Shown here one piece after another: positions 14,639 through 24,411 of a DNA stretch of 27,996 bases. Made by a program: the position numbers and the translations under genes. Position 1 is the stretch's first letter, and every line of letters begins with the position of its first letter. The notes beneath the pieces were generated by a model. The model ran no database searches, was not told the origin of the DNA, and worked only from the letters and a program-made list of their open reading frames with translations. This stretch comes from Gp13-AA77 sp036521995. Lineage in GTDB: Bacteria > Acidobacteriota > Terriglobia > UBA7540. The stretch lies in contig DATDGR010000102.1 of NCBI GenBank assembly GCA_036521995.1, positions 1-27,996 of the forward strand, in the 5' to 3' direction.

Positions 14639-15400
14639 ATGTCTTCCCCGGGTGATGGCCAGACCGTGATCGAGTTTCGCGAGGTTCACCTGTCCGTAAA
14701 CGGGCACAGGCTGATCGACGAGCTGAATCTCACCGTCAAACGCGGCGAAAGGCTTGTCCTGCTGGGCCGAAGCGGTTCCGGAAAGACCACCACTCTCAAA
14801 TTGATCAACCGCTTGCTGGAGCCCAGCGCGGGCCAAGTTTTGGTTGAGGGCCGGGCCACAACCGAGTGGGATCCCATTCGGTTACGGCGCGGCATCGGCT
14901 ACGTGATTCAGGAGGTCGGACTCTTTCCCCACTTTACAGTAGAGCGCAACGTGGCCGTGGTCCCCTCCATCGAAGGCTGGGCGCGTGAGCGGATACACGA
15001 GCGGGTCCAGACCTTGCTGCGCCTGGTCGGGCTTGACCCAACCCTAGCCGGCCGCCACCCTTCCCAGCTCTCCGGCGGGCAGAGGCAGCGCGTGGGCGTG
15101 GCCCGTGCACTGGCTGCAGACCCCCCGATTCTGCTAATGGACGAGCCGTTTGGAGCGCTCGATCCTATCACCCGCGCCGAGCTGCAGAGCGAGTTCCGTG
15201 ATCTGCAGCAGAAGCTCGGTAAGACGGTCGTCTTTGTTACTCACGACCTCGGCGAGGCTCTGTTTCTGGGCTCACGAATCGGCCTGTTTGACTCTGGAAG
15301 GCTGGCTGGCGTCTATACCCCCGCGGAGTTTTTGAACACTCAGGATCCGAATGTGGTTGCGTACCGCTGCGCGTTCCGAGGGTTCGGCAACGGCCTTTGA
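14639..15400 (+). CDS. ABC importer ATPase, OpuCA/EgtV-type
   Basis: About 253 residues forming a complete ABC ATPase: Walker A GRSGSGKTT, Q-loop at YVIQEVGLFPHF, signature LSGGQRQRVGVARA, Walker B ILLMDEPFGALD, and the VTHDLGEA switch His. Sequence style places it in the glycine-betaine/osmoprotectant (ProV/OpuCA) group, but it stops after the nucleotide-binding domain and lacks the C-terminal CBS domains of ProV/OpuCA. It powers the permease and binding protein that follow. Starts GTG 14633 and ATG 14639 are both possible, and no strong ribosome-binding site favours either. Because egtD lies head-to-head, the cargo may be ergothioneine or hercynine (as in EgtUV) rather than glycine betaine; this is inference. 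Confidence 0.85.
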   Translation: MSSPGDGQTVIEFREVHLSVNGHRLIDELNLTVKRGERLVLLGRSGSGKTTTLKLINRLLEPSAGQVLVEGRATTEWDPIRLRRGIGYVIQEVGLFPHFTVERNVAVVPSIEGWARERIHERVQTLLRLVGLDPTLAGRHPSQLSGGQRQRVGVARALAADPPILLMDEPFGALDPITRAELQSEFRDLQQKLGKTVVFVTHDLGEALFLGSRIGLFDSGRLAGVYTPAEFLNTQDPNVVAYRCAFRGFGNGL

Positions 15401-15448
15401 CCTGGAGTGGCCGGGCCACCGCCTGGCCAGCGATCGCCGAGAACCGCT

Positions 15449-16093
15449 GTGAACCTGATTCAGTTTTTTGTCGCCAACCGTATCGAAGTAGCCGAGCTGA
15501 CTCTGGAGCACTTGCGGCTGGTGGGCGTTTCGATGCTGCTCGCGGTCCTGGCAGGCGTGCCCACCGGAATCCTGCTGGCGCGCCGGCCGCGGCTGGAGAA
15601 ACCGGTCCTGGGCGTGGCCAACATCGTGGAGACCATCCCGAGCCTGGCGCTCTTCGGTCTGCTCCTGCCGGTGCCCTGGCTCGGCGACCGTGCCGACCGG
15701 CTGGCGATTCTCGCGCTGGCCCTCTACGCCCTCCTTCCGATCATTCGCAACACTTACGTTGGCATCAATGGTGTGGATCGCGCGATTCTGGAAGCCGGTC
15801 GCGGCATGGGCTTGACGGACCGCCAGCTTCTGTTCCAGGTGCAGTTGCCGCTGGCGCTCAGCGTAATCTTGGCCGGCGTTCGAGTGGCCACGGTGGTCTC
15901 GGTAGGAGTAGCCACGATCGCGGCCGCCATCGGCGCGGGAGGTCTTGGGGAGTATATCTTCCGCGGCCTGGCGATGGTGAACAACAACTTGATCCTGGCG
16001 GGCGCGATTCCAGCGGCGCTGCTGGCGCTGACCGCCGACCTCGTTCTGGGACTCGCGGAACGCAGGCTGCGCCCGGATGCCAGCCCAGGATAA
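15449..16093 (+). CDS. ABC importer permease, OpuCB/EgtU-TMD type
   Basis: This 214-residue integral membrane protein begins NLIQFFVANRIEVAELTLEHL, the usual opening of OpuCB/YehY-type permeases. It has about five or six hydrophobic helices and the coupling-loop region EAGRGMGLTDRQLLFQVQLPLALSVILAGVRVA that contacts the ATPase. GTG 15449 is chosen because it matches the family start; the frame is also open from GTG 15407, seven bases after the ATPase stop. The gene ends one base before the ATG of the binding-protein gene. In the characterised ergothioneine importers the permease and binding domain are fused as EgtU; here they are separate genes. Confidence 0.85.
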   Translation: MNLIQFFVANRIEVAELTLEHLRLVGVSMLLAVLAGVPTGILLARRPRLEKPVLGVANIVETIPSLALFGLLLPVPWLGDRADRLAILALALYALLPIIRNTYVGINGVDRAILEAGRGMGLTDRQLLFQVQLPLALSVILAGVRVATVVSVGVATIAAAIGAGGLGEYIFRGLAMVNNNLILAGAIPAALLALTADLVLGLAERRLRPDASPG

Positions 16094-16094
16094 G

Positions 16095-16994
16095 ATGCCC
16101 TGCTTGCGCCCTCTTCGAAGCCTCGCGCTCGTCCTGGTCTTCTTCACCCTCACAGGCCTCACTGGTTGCGGACCTGCCCGCCGGGACCGCATCGTGGTGG
16201 GCTCGAAGAACTTCACCGAACAGGCGGTGCTCGGCGAGATCTTCGCCCAGCAGATCGAAAATCACACTGGACTGCCTGTCGAGCGGCGTTTCTACCTGGC
16301 GGGAACCTACATCTGCCAGCAGGCGATCCTGGCGGGGCGCATTGACGTCTATCCCGAGTACACAGGAACTGCGCTCACAGCGGTCCTCAAGGAACCAGCC
16401 CGGAGCGGGGCCAGCGAAGTCTACGACGAGGTGAAGAACGCCTATGCGCGCCGCTTCCACCTGTTGGTGGCGCCGGCGCTCGGGTTCAACAACACGTTTG
16501 CGATCGTCATTCGAGGCGATGATGCGCGCCGCCTGGGCGTCAGTACGCTCTCCGAGGCCGCCCGCTTTGCACCCCACTGGAGACCCGGCTTCGGATACGA
16601 ATTCATGGAGCGCCCCGACGGCTATCGGGGCTTGGTGAAGACTTACAGTCTGGGGTTTGGAGAGCAGCCCCGCATCATGGACCTCGGCCTGCTCTATCGC
16701 GCTCTCACCAGCGATCAGGTGGATCTGGTAGCGGGCAACTCCACGGACGGCTTGATCGCGGCCCTCGGCCTCACCGTCCTCGAGGATGACCGTCACTATT
16801 TCCCGCCTTACCAGGCAGTGCCGGTGGTGCGTGAGGACACTGTGCGGCGGCATCCGGAGGTCTTTGAAGCGCTCGAAGCCTTGGGCGGCAAGATTTCAGA
16901 AGACGACATGCGGCGCCTAAACTACGCCGTTGATGGCGAGCACCGGGACGTGCGCGACGTGGTGCGCGAATTTCTGAAGTCGCGCTCACTTTGA
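16095..16994 (+). CDS. ABC importer substrate-binding lipoprotein (OpuAC/ProX-OsmF family)
   Basis: This 299-residue protein carries a lipoprotein signal with lipobox LTGC (Cys25) and is thus anchored to a membrane in the envelope. The mature part opens IVVGSKNFTEQAVLGEI, followed by RFYLAGTYICQQAI and GRIDVYPEYTGTALTAVL, all hallmarks of the quaternary-amine binding family that includes OpuCC, OsmF/YehZ and the EgtU binding domain. The aromatic residues of those segments usually form the cage for a trimethylammonium group. Start 16095 has AGGA five to six bases upstream and sits one base past the permease stop; an ATG at 16077 overlaps the permease gene. Last gene of the operon; no clear terminator follows. 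In the 169-base convergent gap, a plus frame (AKFKCVREVEEILDKHGRPI at 17014-17073) could be a gene remnant, unproven. Confidence 0.87.
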   Translation: MPCLRPLRSLALVLVFFTLTGLTGCGPARRDRIVVGSKNFTEQAVLGEIFAQQIENHTGLPVERRFYLAGTYICQQAILAGRIDVYPEYTGTALTAVLKEPARSGASEVYDEVKNAYARRFHLLVAPALGFNNTFAIVIRGDDARRLGVSTLSEAARFAPHWRPGFGYEFMERPDGYRGLVKTYSLGFGEQPRIMDLGLLYRALTSDQVDLVAGNSTDGLIAALGLTVLEDDRHYFPPYQAVPVVREDTVRRHPEVFEALEALGGKISEDDMRRLNYAVDGEHRDVRDVVREFLKSRSL

Positions 16995-17163
16995 CTATCC
17001 CTGCGGGCGCAACGCGAAATTCAAGTGCGTGAGGGAGGTCGAGGAAATCCTCGATAAGCATGGACGGCCGATCTGGGTACTAGGCGTCGCCCTGGACGCA
17101 CCCGACACCGTCCTTGAATGCGCCACCCACCATTCATCCCTAGCCAATTGGTACTCAGTGGCT

Positions 17164-19341
17164 TCAGCGGGGTCGGGTAAGAACCAGACTGGCTTGCGAA
17201 TCCACGTGGCAAGCGTAGTCCGGCGGCACAACCGTAGTAGAGCTGTACTCGAGGACCACGGCCGGGCCCGTAAACTGCGTGCCCGGTGGGAGCCGGGAAC
17301 GCTGGTACAGCGGAGTATCCATCATTTCATCCTCGAACCAGACCGATTTTCGCTTGAGCAGCGCAGCCCGGGGAGGGTCCCGGCGAACAGGCTTGCTAGG
17401 GGTGCGGCCGATCGCTGGCTTTGGCGTCCTGATCGCGAGGCGCAACCTGAGGTTGACGATCTCCAGGCTTTGGCCTGGCTGCGAGTGGCCGTAAGCGCGT
17501 TCGTGCTCGCTCTGGAAGGCCTCGCGAAACTTCCGATCGAACGGCACGGTGAGCTCGAAAGACTGGCCGACGTAGCGCAAATCGACATGACGCTCAGCAT
17601 GAATCGCGTCCCTGAAGCCCTCCGCGCGGAACTGAGCACGCCCAGCGCGTTCGAGGCGAACAAAGCCGTGCGCAATCTCTTGCAGAAATGGCTCCCACCC
17701 TCTGGCGAGAATCTGCTGGCGAGCCCTGCCGGAGACTTGGCTGCGCGCGCGAGGCGTAGGTCTGTCTCCTGAATCAGTCGTCGAGCCGGGGACCGGCATC
17801 AGGACGGAGTGGGAGAGGTCCTTCACTACATCTGACAGCAGAACGCCGAGCGCAGAGAAAGCGCCGGGATCCGGGGGCACGATCACCTCGGCAATTCCGA
17901 GCCCACGCGCCAAATCAGCAGCATGGAGCCCGCCCGCACCGCCGAAGGAGACCAGCGCGAAGTCACGGGGATCGTGTCCACGCTCCACCGAGATCACACG
18001 CAGAGCACGCTCCATGGTAGCGTTGGCCACGGCTAAGATGCCTCGCGCCAAGCCCGGGGGTGTTCTCGGGAGCAAACGTCCTGGAACTCGGCGCGCATGA
18101 TCTTTCAGGAACTGAGCGAAAATGCCGGAGGCAGCCTCCAGATCGAGCCGAAAATCGCTGCCCAGAAAATGGTCCGCGTCGAGCCTGCCCAGAATCAGAT
18201 GAGCGTCGGTGACCGTGGGCCGAGTTCCGCCCCGCCGGTAGCAGATGGGTCCCGGCACCGCGCCGGCGCTTTCCGGACCCACGCGGAGCGCGCCACCGGC
18301 GTCGAATCGTGCCAGCGACCCTCCGCCTGCGCCTACGGAGTGCACGTCGAGCACCGGCACGGCCACCGGAAAACCGCCCAGTGTGATCTCGCGCGTCGTC
18401 CGCGGAGCACCGTCGATCAGGCTGACGTCGGTGGACGTTCCGCCCATGTCGAAGCTGATCGCTTGCCGAATGCCACGCCTTTGCGCGAGTCTCGCCGTGG
18501 CAACTACCCCACCGGCAGGTCCCGAAAGAATCGTACGCACGGGCTCGCGGGCGGCCCGTTCGGCAGTGGTAATACCGCCGCTCGATTGCATGACGGAGAT
18601 TCGAACGGCGGGCTTGCCGGATCGAGGGAAGCGCCGGGTTCCGAACGCGCTCGCGAGGCGCGCCAGATAGGTTCCAAGACGCGGTGCCAGATAAGCGTTC
18701 ACCACCACGGTAGAGATTCGCTCGTACTCGCGAAACTCCGGGAGAATCTCGTGTGAGACCGACAGGGGCAAGCCCAGTACGCGCAAGGCTTGTGCCACCA
18801 TCCGCTCGTTCGATGGATTTGCATAGCAAAACAGGAAGCAAAGGGCGAGCGATTCGGCGTCTGCTTTTCGGAGGCGGCCGACAAGCTGTCGAAGGGCAGC
18901 CTTCGACGGCGTCTGCAGGATGCGGGCGTCGGCCGCGGTTCGCTCGTGGACGCCGAAACGCAACCGGCGCGGGACCAGCGCTGGCTCGCGGCGGACGCCG
19001 AGATCATAGAGCCGCGGGCGGTTCTGACGGCCGATCTCGATTAAGTCCTCGAATCCAGCGGTGGTGATCAGGGCCACCCGCGCGCCTTTGCGCTCCAACA
19101 GAGCGTTCGTGCCCACCGTGGTTCCATGAATGATTTCGAGGCGCGCATTCGCTGCCGACTCGCCCGTGCCCTCGATGAGCTGGTGGACGCCCTCCGCGAT
19201 GCCGCCCGCCGGGTCATCCGGCGTGGAGAAGACCTTCAGGATGCGTACCCTGGAACCTTCGAGAATCACGCAGTCGGTGAACGTGCCGCCGGCGTCGACT
19301 CCGATGCGAAGGGGCGCAGACTTGGGCCGAAGAACCATCAT
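17164..19341 (-). CDS. hydantoinase/oxoprolinase A-type protein (HyuA family)
   Basis: This 725-residue protein belongs to the ATP-dependent hydantoinase/oxoprolinase family. The N-terminal domain begins RIGVDAGGTFTDCVI, the phosphate-binding loop of the sugar kinase/actin fold, with HGTTVGTNALLERKGA following. The central domain has ISVMQSSGGITTAERA, LSGPAGGVVATA, SFDMGGTSTDVSLIDG and HSVGAGGGSLA. The C-terminal part includes LVSFGGAGGLHAADLARGLG. Members hydrolyse cyclic amides such as N-methylhydantoin or 5-oxoproline, or act in acetone carboxylation; the substrate here is unknown. The usual partner HyuB is not adjacent. The ATG lies 16 bases after the tsaD stop on the same strand, so the two are probably cotranscribed. 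The other large open frame at 17963-18841 is a shadow. Confidence 0.87.
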   Translation of the reverse strand: MMVLRPKSAPLRIGVDAGGTFTDCVILEGSRVRILKVFSTPDDPAGGIAEGVHQLIEGTGESAANARLEIIHGTTVGTNALLERKGARVALITTAGFEDLIEIGRQNRPRLYDLGVRREPALVPRRLRFGVHERTAADARILQTPSKAALRQLVGRLRKADAESLALCFLFCYANPSNERMVAQALRVLGLPLSVSHEILPEFREYERISTVVVNAYLAPRLGTYLARLASAFGTRRFPRSGKPAVRISVMQSSGGITTAERAAREPVRTILSGPAGGVVATARLAQRRGIRQAISFDMGGTSTDVSLIDGAPRTTREITLGGFPVAVPVLDVHSVGAGGGSLARFDAGGALRVGPESAGAVPGPICYRRGGTRPTVTDAHLILGRLDADHFLGSDFRLDLEAASGIFAQFLKDHARRVPGRLLPRTPPGLARGILAVANATMERALRVISVERGHDPRDFALVSFGGAGGLHAADLARGLGIAEVIVPPDPGAFSALGVLLSDVVKDLSHSVLMPVPGSTTDSGDRPTPRARSQVSGRARQQILARGWEPFLQEIAHGFVRLERAGRAQFRAEGFRDAIHAERHVDLRYVGQSFELTVPFDRKFREAFQSEHERAYGHSQPGQSLEIVNLRLRLAIRTPKPAIGRTPSKPVRRDPPRAALLKRKSVWFEDEMMDTPLYQRSRLPPGTQFTGPAVVLEYSSTTVVPPDYACHVDSQASLVLTRPR

Positions 19342-19357
19342 TCAGTCAGTGATCTTA

Positions 19358-20563
19358 TCAAGCTGTGGTGCTGAGGCCGAGCGGAAACGAGGCGTGAGCG
19401 GTGAGCGTGAGATCGGCGCGCTCGCCAGCCTTGAGCTTGAAGTAACCGGCGGCGGCGATCATGGCGGCGTTGTCCGTAGAAAGCGCCGGGGAAGGAAAGA
19501 AGACGCTGAAGCCCTGACGCCGCGCGGCCGCGGCGAAGGTGCGCCGCAGTTGGGAGTTGCAGGCGACGCCGCCCGACACACATACCGAGGAGACGCTCTC
19601 GGCCTCGGCTGCCGCCAGGGTTCGCCCCACCAGGTCGTCGACGACGGCGCTTTGAAAGGAAGCGATCAGGTCGAGAGTCTCCTGGGAGCAGAGCTCACGG
19701 AGCTGATTGGGGCCCGGACGCTGCCCCACCGCACGCAAATCGGCCTGCCAGCGGCGGCGATTCTCGGCTTCTGCTTCGAGGGTACTTCCCCGCACGCGAT
19801 AGAGCACGGCGGTCTTGATCCCGCTGAAGCTGAAATCGAGCTGATTGCCCTTCAGCCGGACGCGCCCGAAGTCCACGGCACCGGAATTGCCGAGCGGTGC
19901 CAGATGGTCAATGATCGGCCCACCTGGATAGCCCAGGGCCAGCAGCTTGGCGACCTTATCGAAAGCTTCGCCGGCGGCGTCGTCGCGAGTCTGGCCGAGG
20001 CGCGCGTAGTGGAAGCCTCCAGGGCTTCTGGACGCGCCGGCAGGCTCCAGATCAGATGGGGGACAGAGGCGGTCCTGCCGCATGGTGGACGGCACCTCGA
20101 CCCGATAGAGAACCGTATGCCCGCCAGAGACCACCAGGGTCACGTTCGGGAATTTGGTGGCTTCCAACGAGGGATCGGACTGACGGGCCATCTTGTTTTC
20201 AAGCCACACGGAATGAATGTGGCCTTCGAGGTGGTTGACACCCACCACGGGCTTACCGAGAGCCTTCGCCAGCGCCTTGGCATAGACGACTCCGACCAGC
20301 AGTGAGCCGATCAGTCCCGGTCCCTCGGTCACGGCCAGGCCATCCACCTCGCGTGGGGTCACGCCGGCCTGGTGACAAGACTGATCGACTAATGGTGCGA
20401 TCCGGCGCAGGTGCTCGCGGGAGGCAAGCTCAGGGACCACGCCGCCAAATCTCTCGTGGGTGAGCACCTGCGAGGCGACCACGCTCGAAAGAATACGCTC
20501 TCCGTCAGCTACGACAGCAGCCGCGGTCTCGTCACAGCTCGACTCAATGCCCAGAACCAGCAT
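19358..20563 (-). CDS. tsaD: tRNA N6-adenosine threonylcarbamoyltransferase (TsaD)
   Basis: TsaD transfers threonylcarbamoyl to A37 of ANN-decoding tRNAs, working with TsaB and TsaE (not in the window). The start at 20563 (MLVLGIESSCDET) is the family start and has GAGG upstream; a longer open frame adds 53 unlikely residues. HLEGH holds His111 and His115 of the metal site; VSGGHT, DDAAGEAFDKVAKLLALGYPGG, SFSGIKTA, VSGGVACNSQLR and TDNAAMIAAAGY all fit. The 401 residues exceed the usual ~340. Part of the excess is a stretch at about 157-185 (VPSTMRQDRLCPPSDLEPAG onward) between the VLYRV strand and the YARLGQTRDDA motif, where relatives have a short loop. Upstream of hyuA in a likely operon. 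Confidence 0.93.
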   Translation of the reverse strand: MLVLGIESSCDETAAAVVADGERILSSVVASQVLTHERFGGVVPELASREHLRRIAPLVDQSCHQAGVTPREVDGLAVTEGPGLIGSLLVGVVYAKALAKALGKPVVGVNHLEGHIHSVWLENKMARQSDPSLEATKFPNVTLVVSGGHTVLYRVEVPSTMRQDRLCPPSDLEPAGASRSPGGFHYARLGQTRDDAAGEAFDKVAKLLALGYPGGPIIDHLAPLGNSGAVDFGRVRLKGNQLDFSFSGIKTAVLYRVRGSTLEAEAENRRRWQADLRAVGQRPGPNQLRELCSQETLDLIASFQSAVVDDLVGRTLAAAEAESVSSVCVSGGVACNSQLRRTFAAAARRQGFSVFFPSPALSTDNAAMIAAAGYFKLKAGERADLTLTAHASFPLGLSTTA

Positions 20564-20724
20564 CCGTGCCTCATCCCTGATCGTACCACGGGCGGCGGAA
20601 CCGCCCGAAGCGGCCATCAGGACCGAGCCGTCGGAAGTGGGACGGTGAGGTATATACTCAGGCAACTGGAATTGAGAAGAATGCCGGCCGGAAGCCGCGG
20701 GCCGGCTCGAGCCCGGAGGCATGG

Positions 20725-21426
20725 ATGAGCATCTTGATCGTTGAGGACAACGCGGTTAACGCTCGAATGCTGGAGGTGACCCTCCAAAAGCACGGCTACC
20801 GCACGGCTCGAGCCCGCACCGGTAGGGAAGCCCTCGACCGGCTGCAGCAGGACGGGCCAGAAATCGAAATGGTGATTACCGACATCATGATGCCCGAAAT
20901 GGATGGCCTGGAACTTTTTGCCGCCATCAGGGCGGAGCCCAAGCGGCAGATGCTTCCAGTAGTCATCGCCAGCGCGGCCGCGGATGCGGAGCGTGTCGCG
21001 AAGGCTGCCGAGCTCGGTTGTCATGACTACATCCTGAAGCCCATCCACACCGCGCAGCTTCTGGGAAAAGTTCGGAGCATTATCATCGGCAGGAAGCCGA
21101 CCTTGCGGGACCAAACTGAGGTGCTGGCAAGTCTGGCGCCGGAGCCCGCGCTACTCTACCGGCATTTTGTCAGGCTGTTTACCCTTGAGGCCAAGTCGCT
21201 CCTCGGCCGGCTCTCCAAGGTTTCCAGTTTCGAGGCCGCTCTGGCCGTGGTGGATGAAGCGGTCGAGCTCGCGGAAGCAGCTAAGCTGGTCGGCGCCGAA
21301 AGGCTGACGCTCATGCTGGACCAGCTTTGCGACCGCAAGTCGCTGGACCGACTCGACGACTCCGACGTCTCGGAGTTGCGTAACGAACTCAAGCTGGCAC
21401 TAAACGCCTTGAGCAGTCCAGCGTAG
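20725..21426 (+). CDS. CheY-like response regulator with degenerate Hpt-like C-terminal domain
   Basis: The first ~120 of 233 residues form a receiver domain: ILIVEDN acidic pocket, phospho-acceptor Asp53 (VITDIMMPEMDG), IASAAA and KPI with the conserved Lys. No DNA-binding domain follows. Residues ~130-230 are helical and end in ELAEAAKLVGAERLTLMLDQ, which lines up with the Hpt block AHTLKGSARNLGAERL but has Val, Ala and Glu where the phospho-His, Lys and Gly should be. It may be a phosphate-independent docking or dimerisation tail. GGAGG at 20715-20719 supports ATG 20725 (ATG 20721 is out of frame). A TATACT at 20653-20658 may be its -10. It is divergent from tsaD and is an orphan regulator; its kinase is unknown. 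Confidence 0.75.
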   Translation: MSILIVEDNAVNARMLEVTLQKHGYRTARARTGREALDRLQQDGPEIEMVITDIMMPEMDGLELFAAIRAEPKRQMLPVVIASAAADAERVAKAAELGCHDYILKPIHTAQLLGKVRSIIIGRKPTLRDQTEVLASLAPEPALLYRHFVRLFTLEAKSLLGRLSKVSSFEAALAVVDEAVELAEAAKLVGAERLTLMLDQLCDRKSLDRLDDSDVSELRNELKLALNALSSPA

Positions 21427-21504
21427 CCCAACAGGCTCCAACACCCCAACCCAGCCGCGAGCATCAGCGCTTCATCCTATGGCCCTCCAATTACGCCTGT
21501 CTGC

Positions 21505-22929
21505 TCATTCCTTCTTCCGCTTCGGCGGCAGGCCGGGTTCGGTCATGCGGCGCGGGTCAAGGAGGTGATCGAGCTCCTTTTTGGAGAGTATCTTCTCCTC
21601 TAGGCAGATCTCTGGTATGGATTTGCCGGTCCGGAGCGACTTCTTCACAATCTCAGCGGCGCGCGCGTAACCGATCACGGGATTGAGGGCGGTGGCGATA
21701 GACGGCGTGCGATACCCGTAGCGCTCGCAGGTCTCGCGGTCGGCGATGATGCCAAGTACGCATTTGTCAGCCACCACGCGGCAAGTGTTTTTCAGGATTT
21801 CAATGGCGTGCAGGAGATTCCAGGCCATGGCGGGCATCATTACGTTGAGCTCAAGCTGACCGGCCTGAACGGCCAGGGCCACCACGGTATCGCATCCCAC
21901 CACCTGAAAGGCGACCATATTGAGAAGCTCGCCCATCACCGGGTTTACCTTGCCGGGCATGATGCTCGATCCGGGCTGGAGGGCAGGAAGCACGATTTCG
22001 GCCATGCCGGTGTAGGGTCCGCTGGAGAGCAGTCGCAGGTCGTTGGCGATGCGGATGAGCTCGAGGGCCAGGTTGCGCAACGCACCCGAGACCGCCGCCA
22101 TGGCGAGCTGGGATTGCATGGCGGCTCGCAGGTCACGCGCCACGCTGACCTTTTCGCCCATGAGCTTGGACAGTCTTGCTGCCACCAGCTTCGGAAAGCC
22201 GGGATGCGCGTTCAAGCCAGTGCCCACGGCGCTGCCGCCGAGGCCCAGCTGATGAAGTGTTCTGGCGCTGGCGACGATCTGGTCGCACGAATCCCTGAGC
22301 GCCACGGCATAGGCTTCGAACTCCTGGCCTAGGCGAACGGGCACGGCGTCCTGCAAGTGGGTGCGCCCGCTCTTCACGATGCCGTCGAACTCCCTCCCTT
22401 TGTCGTGAAAGGCCGCCTCAAGCACCCGTAGCGCAGGGTAGAACTGATCCAGGAGCAGGATGGTGGCTAGGCGCATGGCGGTTGGATACGTATCGTTGGT
22501 CGACTGGCCGAAGTTCACGTGATCGTTGGGATGCACCACGGAGTAGTCGCCCTTGTGGCCGCCCAGGTACTCGATGGCGCGGTTGGCGATCACCTCGTTG
22601 GTGTTCATGTGAAAGCTGACGCCTGCTCCGGCCTGATAAACGTCCACCACAAACTGGTCGTCCAGCTTGCCGTCGGCCACGTCGCGGGAAGCGCGGGCGA
22701 TAGCCCGGCCGATCTTGGCCGGGATCATCTTGAGCTCGACGTTGGCCTCGGCACAGGCAAGCTTCAAAAGGCCGTAGGCCCGGATCATGGCGGGATGGGC
22801 GCGGAGCCCGCTGATGGGATAGTTGGACACGGCTCGAGCCGTCTGGGCGCCGTAATAGGCGTCGGCGGGCACGGCGATTTCACCGAGGGAGTCCTTCTCA
22901 ATGCGCGTCAGGGAGTCGGTGTTTGGCAT
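21505..22929 (-). CDS. aspA: aspartate ammonia-lyase / class II fumarase family lyase
   Basis: This 474-residue member of the aspartase/fumarase superfamily probably converts L-aspartate to fumarate and ammonia. The signature GSSIMPGKVNP lies at 320-330 and carries the catalytic Ser loop. GQSTNDTYPTAMRL (141-154) and SGRTHLQDAVPVRLGQEF (187-204) are the other substrate-binding blocks. GELLNMVAFQVVGCDTVV after the signature is more like aspartases than fumarases. The loop GAGVSFHMNTNEVIANRA (101-118) differs from the common GTSTNMN form, so a related substrate cannot be excluded. It starts 10 bases after the stop of the MoaD-like gene on the same strand and appears to be the last gene of a three-gene operon. 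Convergent with the response regulator. Confidence 0.82.
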   Translation of the reverse strand: MPNTDSLTRIEKDSLGEIAVPADAYYGAQTARAVSNYPISGLRAHPAMIRAYGLLKLACAEANVELKMIPAKIGRAIARASRDVADGKLDDQFVVDVYQAGAGVSFHMNTNEVIANRAIEYLGGHKGDYSVVHPNDHVNFGQSTNDTYPTAMRLATILLLDQFYPALRVLEAAFHDKGREFDGIVKSGRTHLQDAVPVRLGQEFEAYAVALRDSCDQIVASARTLHQLGLGGSAVGTGLNAHPGFPKLVAARLSKLMGEKVSVARDLRAAMQSQLAMAAVSGALRNLALELIRIANDLRLLSSGPYTGMAEIVLPALQPGSSIMPGKVNPVMGELLNMVAFQVVGCDTVVALAVQAGQLELNVMMPAMAWNLLHAIEILKNTCRVVADKCVLGIIADRETCERYGYRTPSIATALNPVIGYARAAEIVKKSLRTGKSIPEICLEEKILSKKELDHLLDPRRMTEPGLPPKRKKE

Positions 22930-22939
22930 GGCCCGTAAC

Positions 22940-23232
22940 CTAACCGCCCGCTATGGCCCCCACCACCAGTAAAGGCTCGGCCCCGGTAGCCACGGCGTCG
23001 GGCAGCGGGGCATCCGGCGGCTCGAGGGACAGGTCCTCCTCGCAGGCGAAAAACCTGATAAAAGGCCGGCGCTTGAGCGTCCCGTGGTCCCGAATCGCGC
23101 CGCGCAGCACCGGATAGCGGGCCTCGAGCGCGTCCAGCACCGAGCTCAGGGTGACTTGACCCTCGACTTCGAGCGTCACGTCGCCGTGGACCTTTGCGAG
23201 GGTACGCAAGTGTGTGGGAAGTACTACGCGGA

Positions 23233-23236
<4 letters not shown>
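22940..23236 (-). CDS. MoaD/ThiS-family ubiquitin-like sulfur carrier
   Basis: This 98-residue beta-grasp protein has the fold pattern VVLPTHLRTLAKV...VEGQVTLSSVLDALEARYPVLRG and ends in GAIAGG, exposing the terminal Gly-Gly that E1-like enzymes activate. Family members act as sulfur carriers in molybdopterin or thiamine synthesis or as small protein modifiers (SAMP-like). It shares a 4-base ATGA overlap with the stop of the beta-propeller gene upstream, indicating translational coupling. No moaE, thiG or E1-like gene is nearby, so a standard cofactor role is not supported by context. Confidence 0.8.

Positions 23237-24411
<1,175 letters not shown>

Noticed and set aside
15272..16216. Long minus frames opposite the ABC importer genes
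   Set aside because: Shadows of three genes with textbook ABC motifs.
17029..17163. Plus frame reading CVREVEEILDKHGRPIWVLG in the convergent gap
   Set aside because: It looks protein-like, but it has no good start, then runs antisense into hyuA; at most a gene remnant.
17963..18841. 292-codon minus frame inside hyuA
   Set aside because: Out-of-frame shadow of the HyuA gene, Arg-rich, with no recognisable fold.
19130..20305. 391-codon plus frame across hyuA and tsaD
   Set aside because: Antisense to two strongly supported genes and without motifs.
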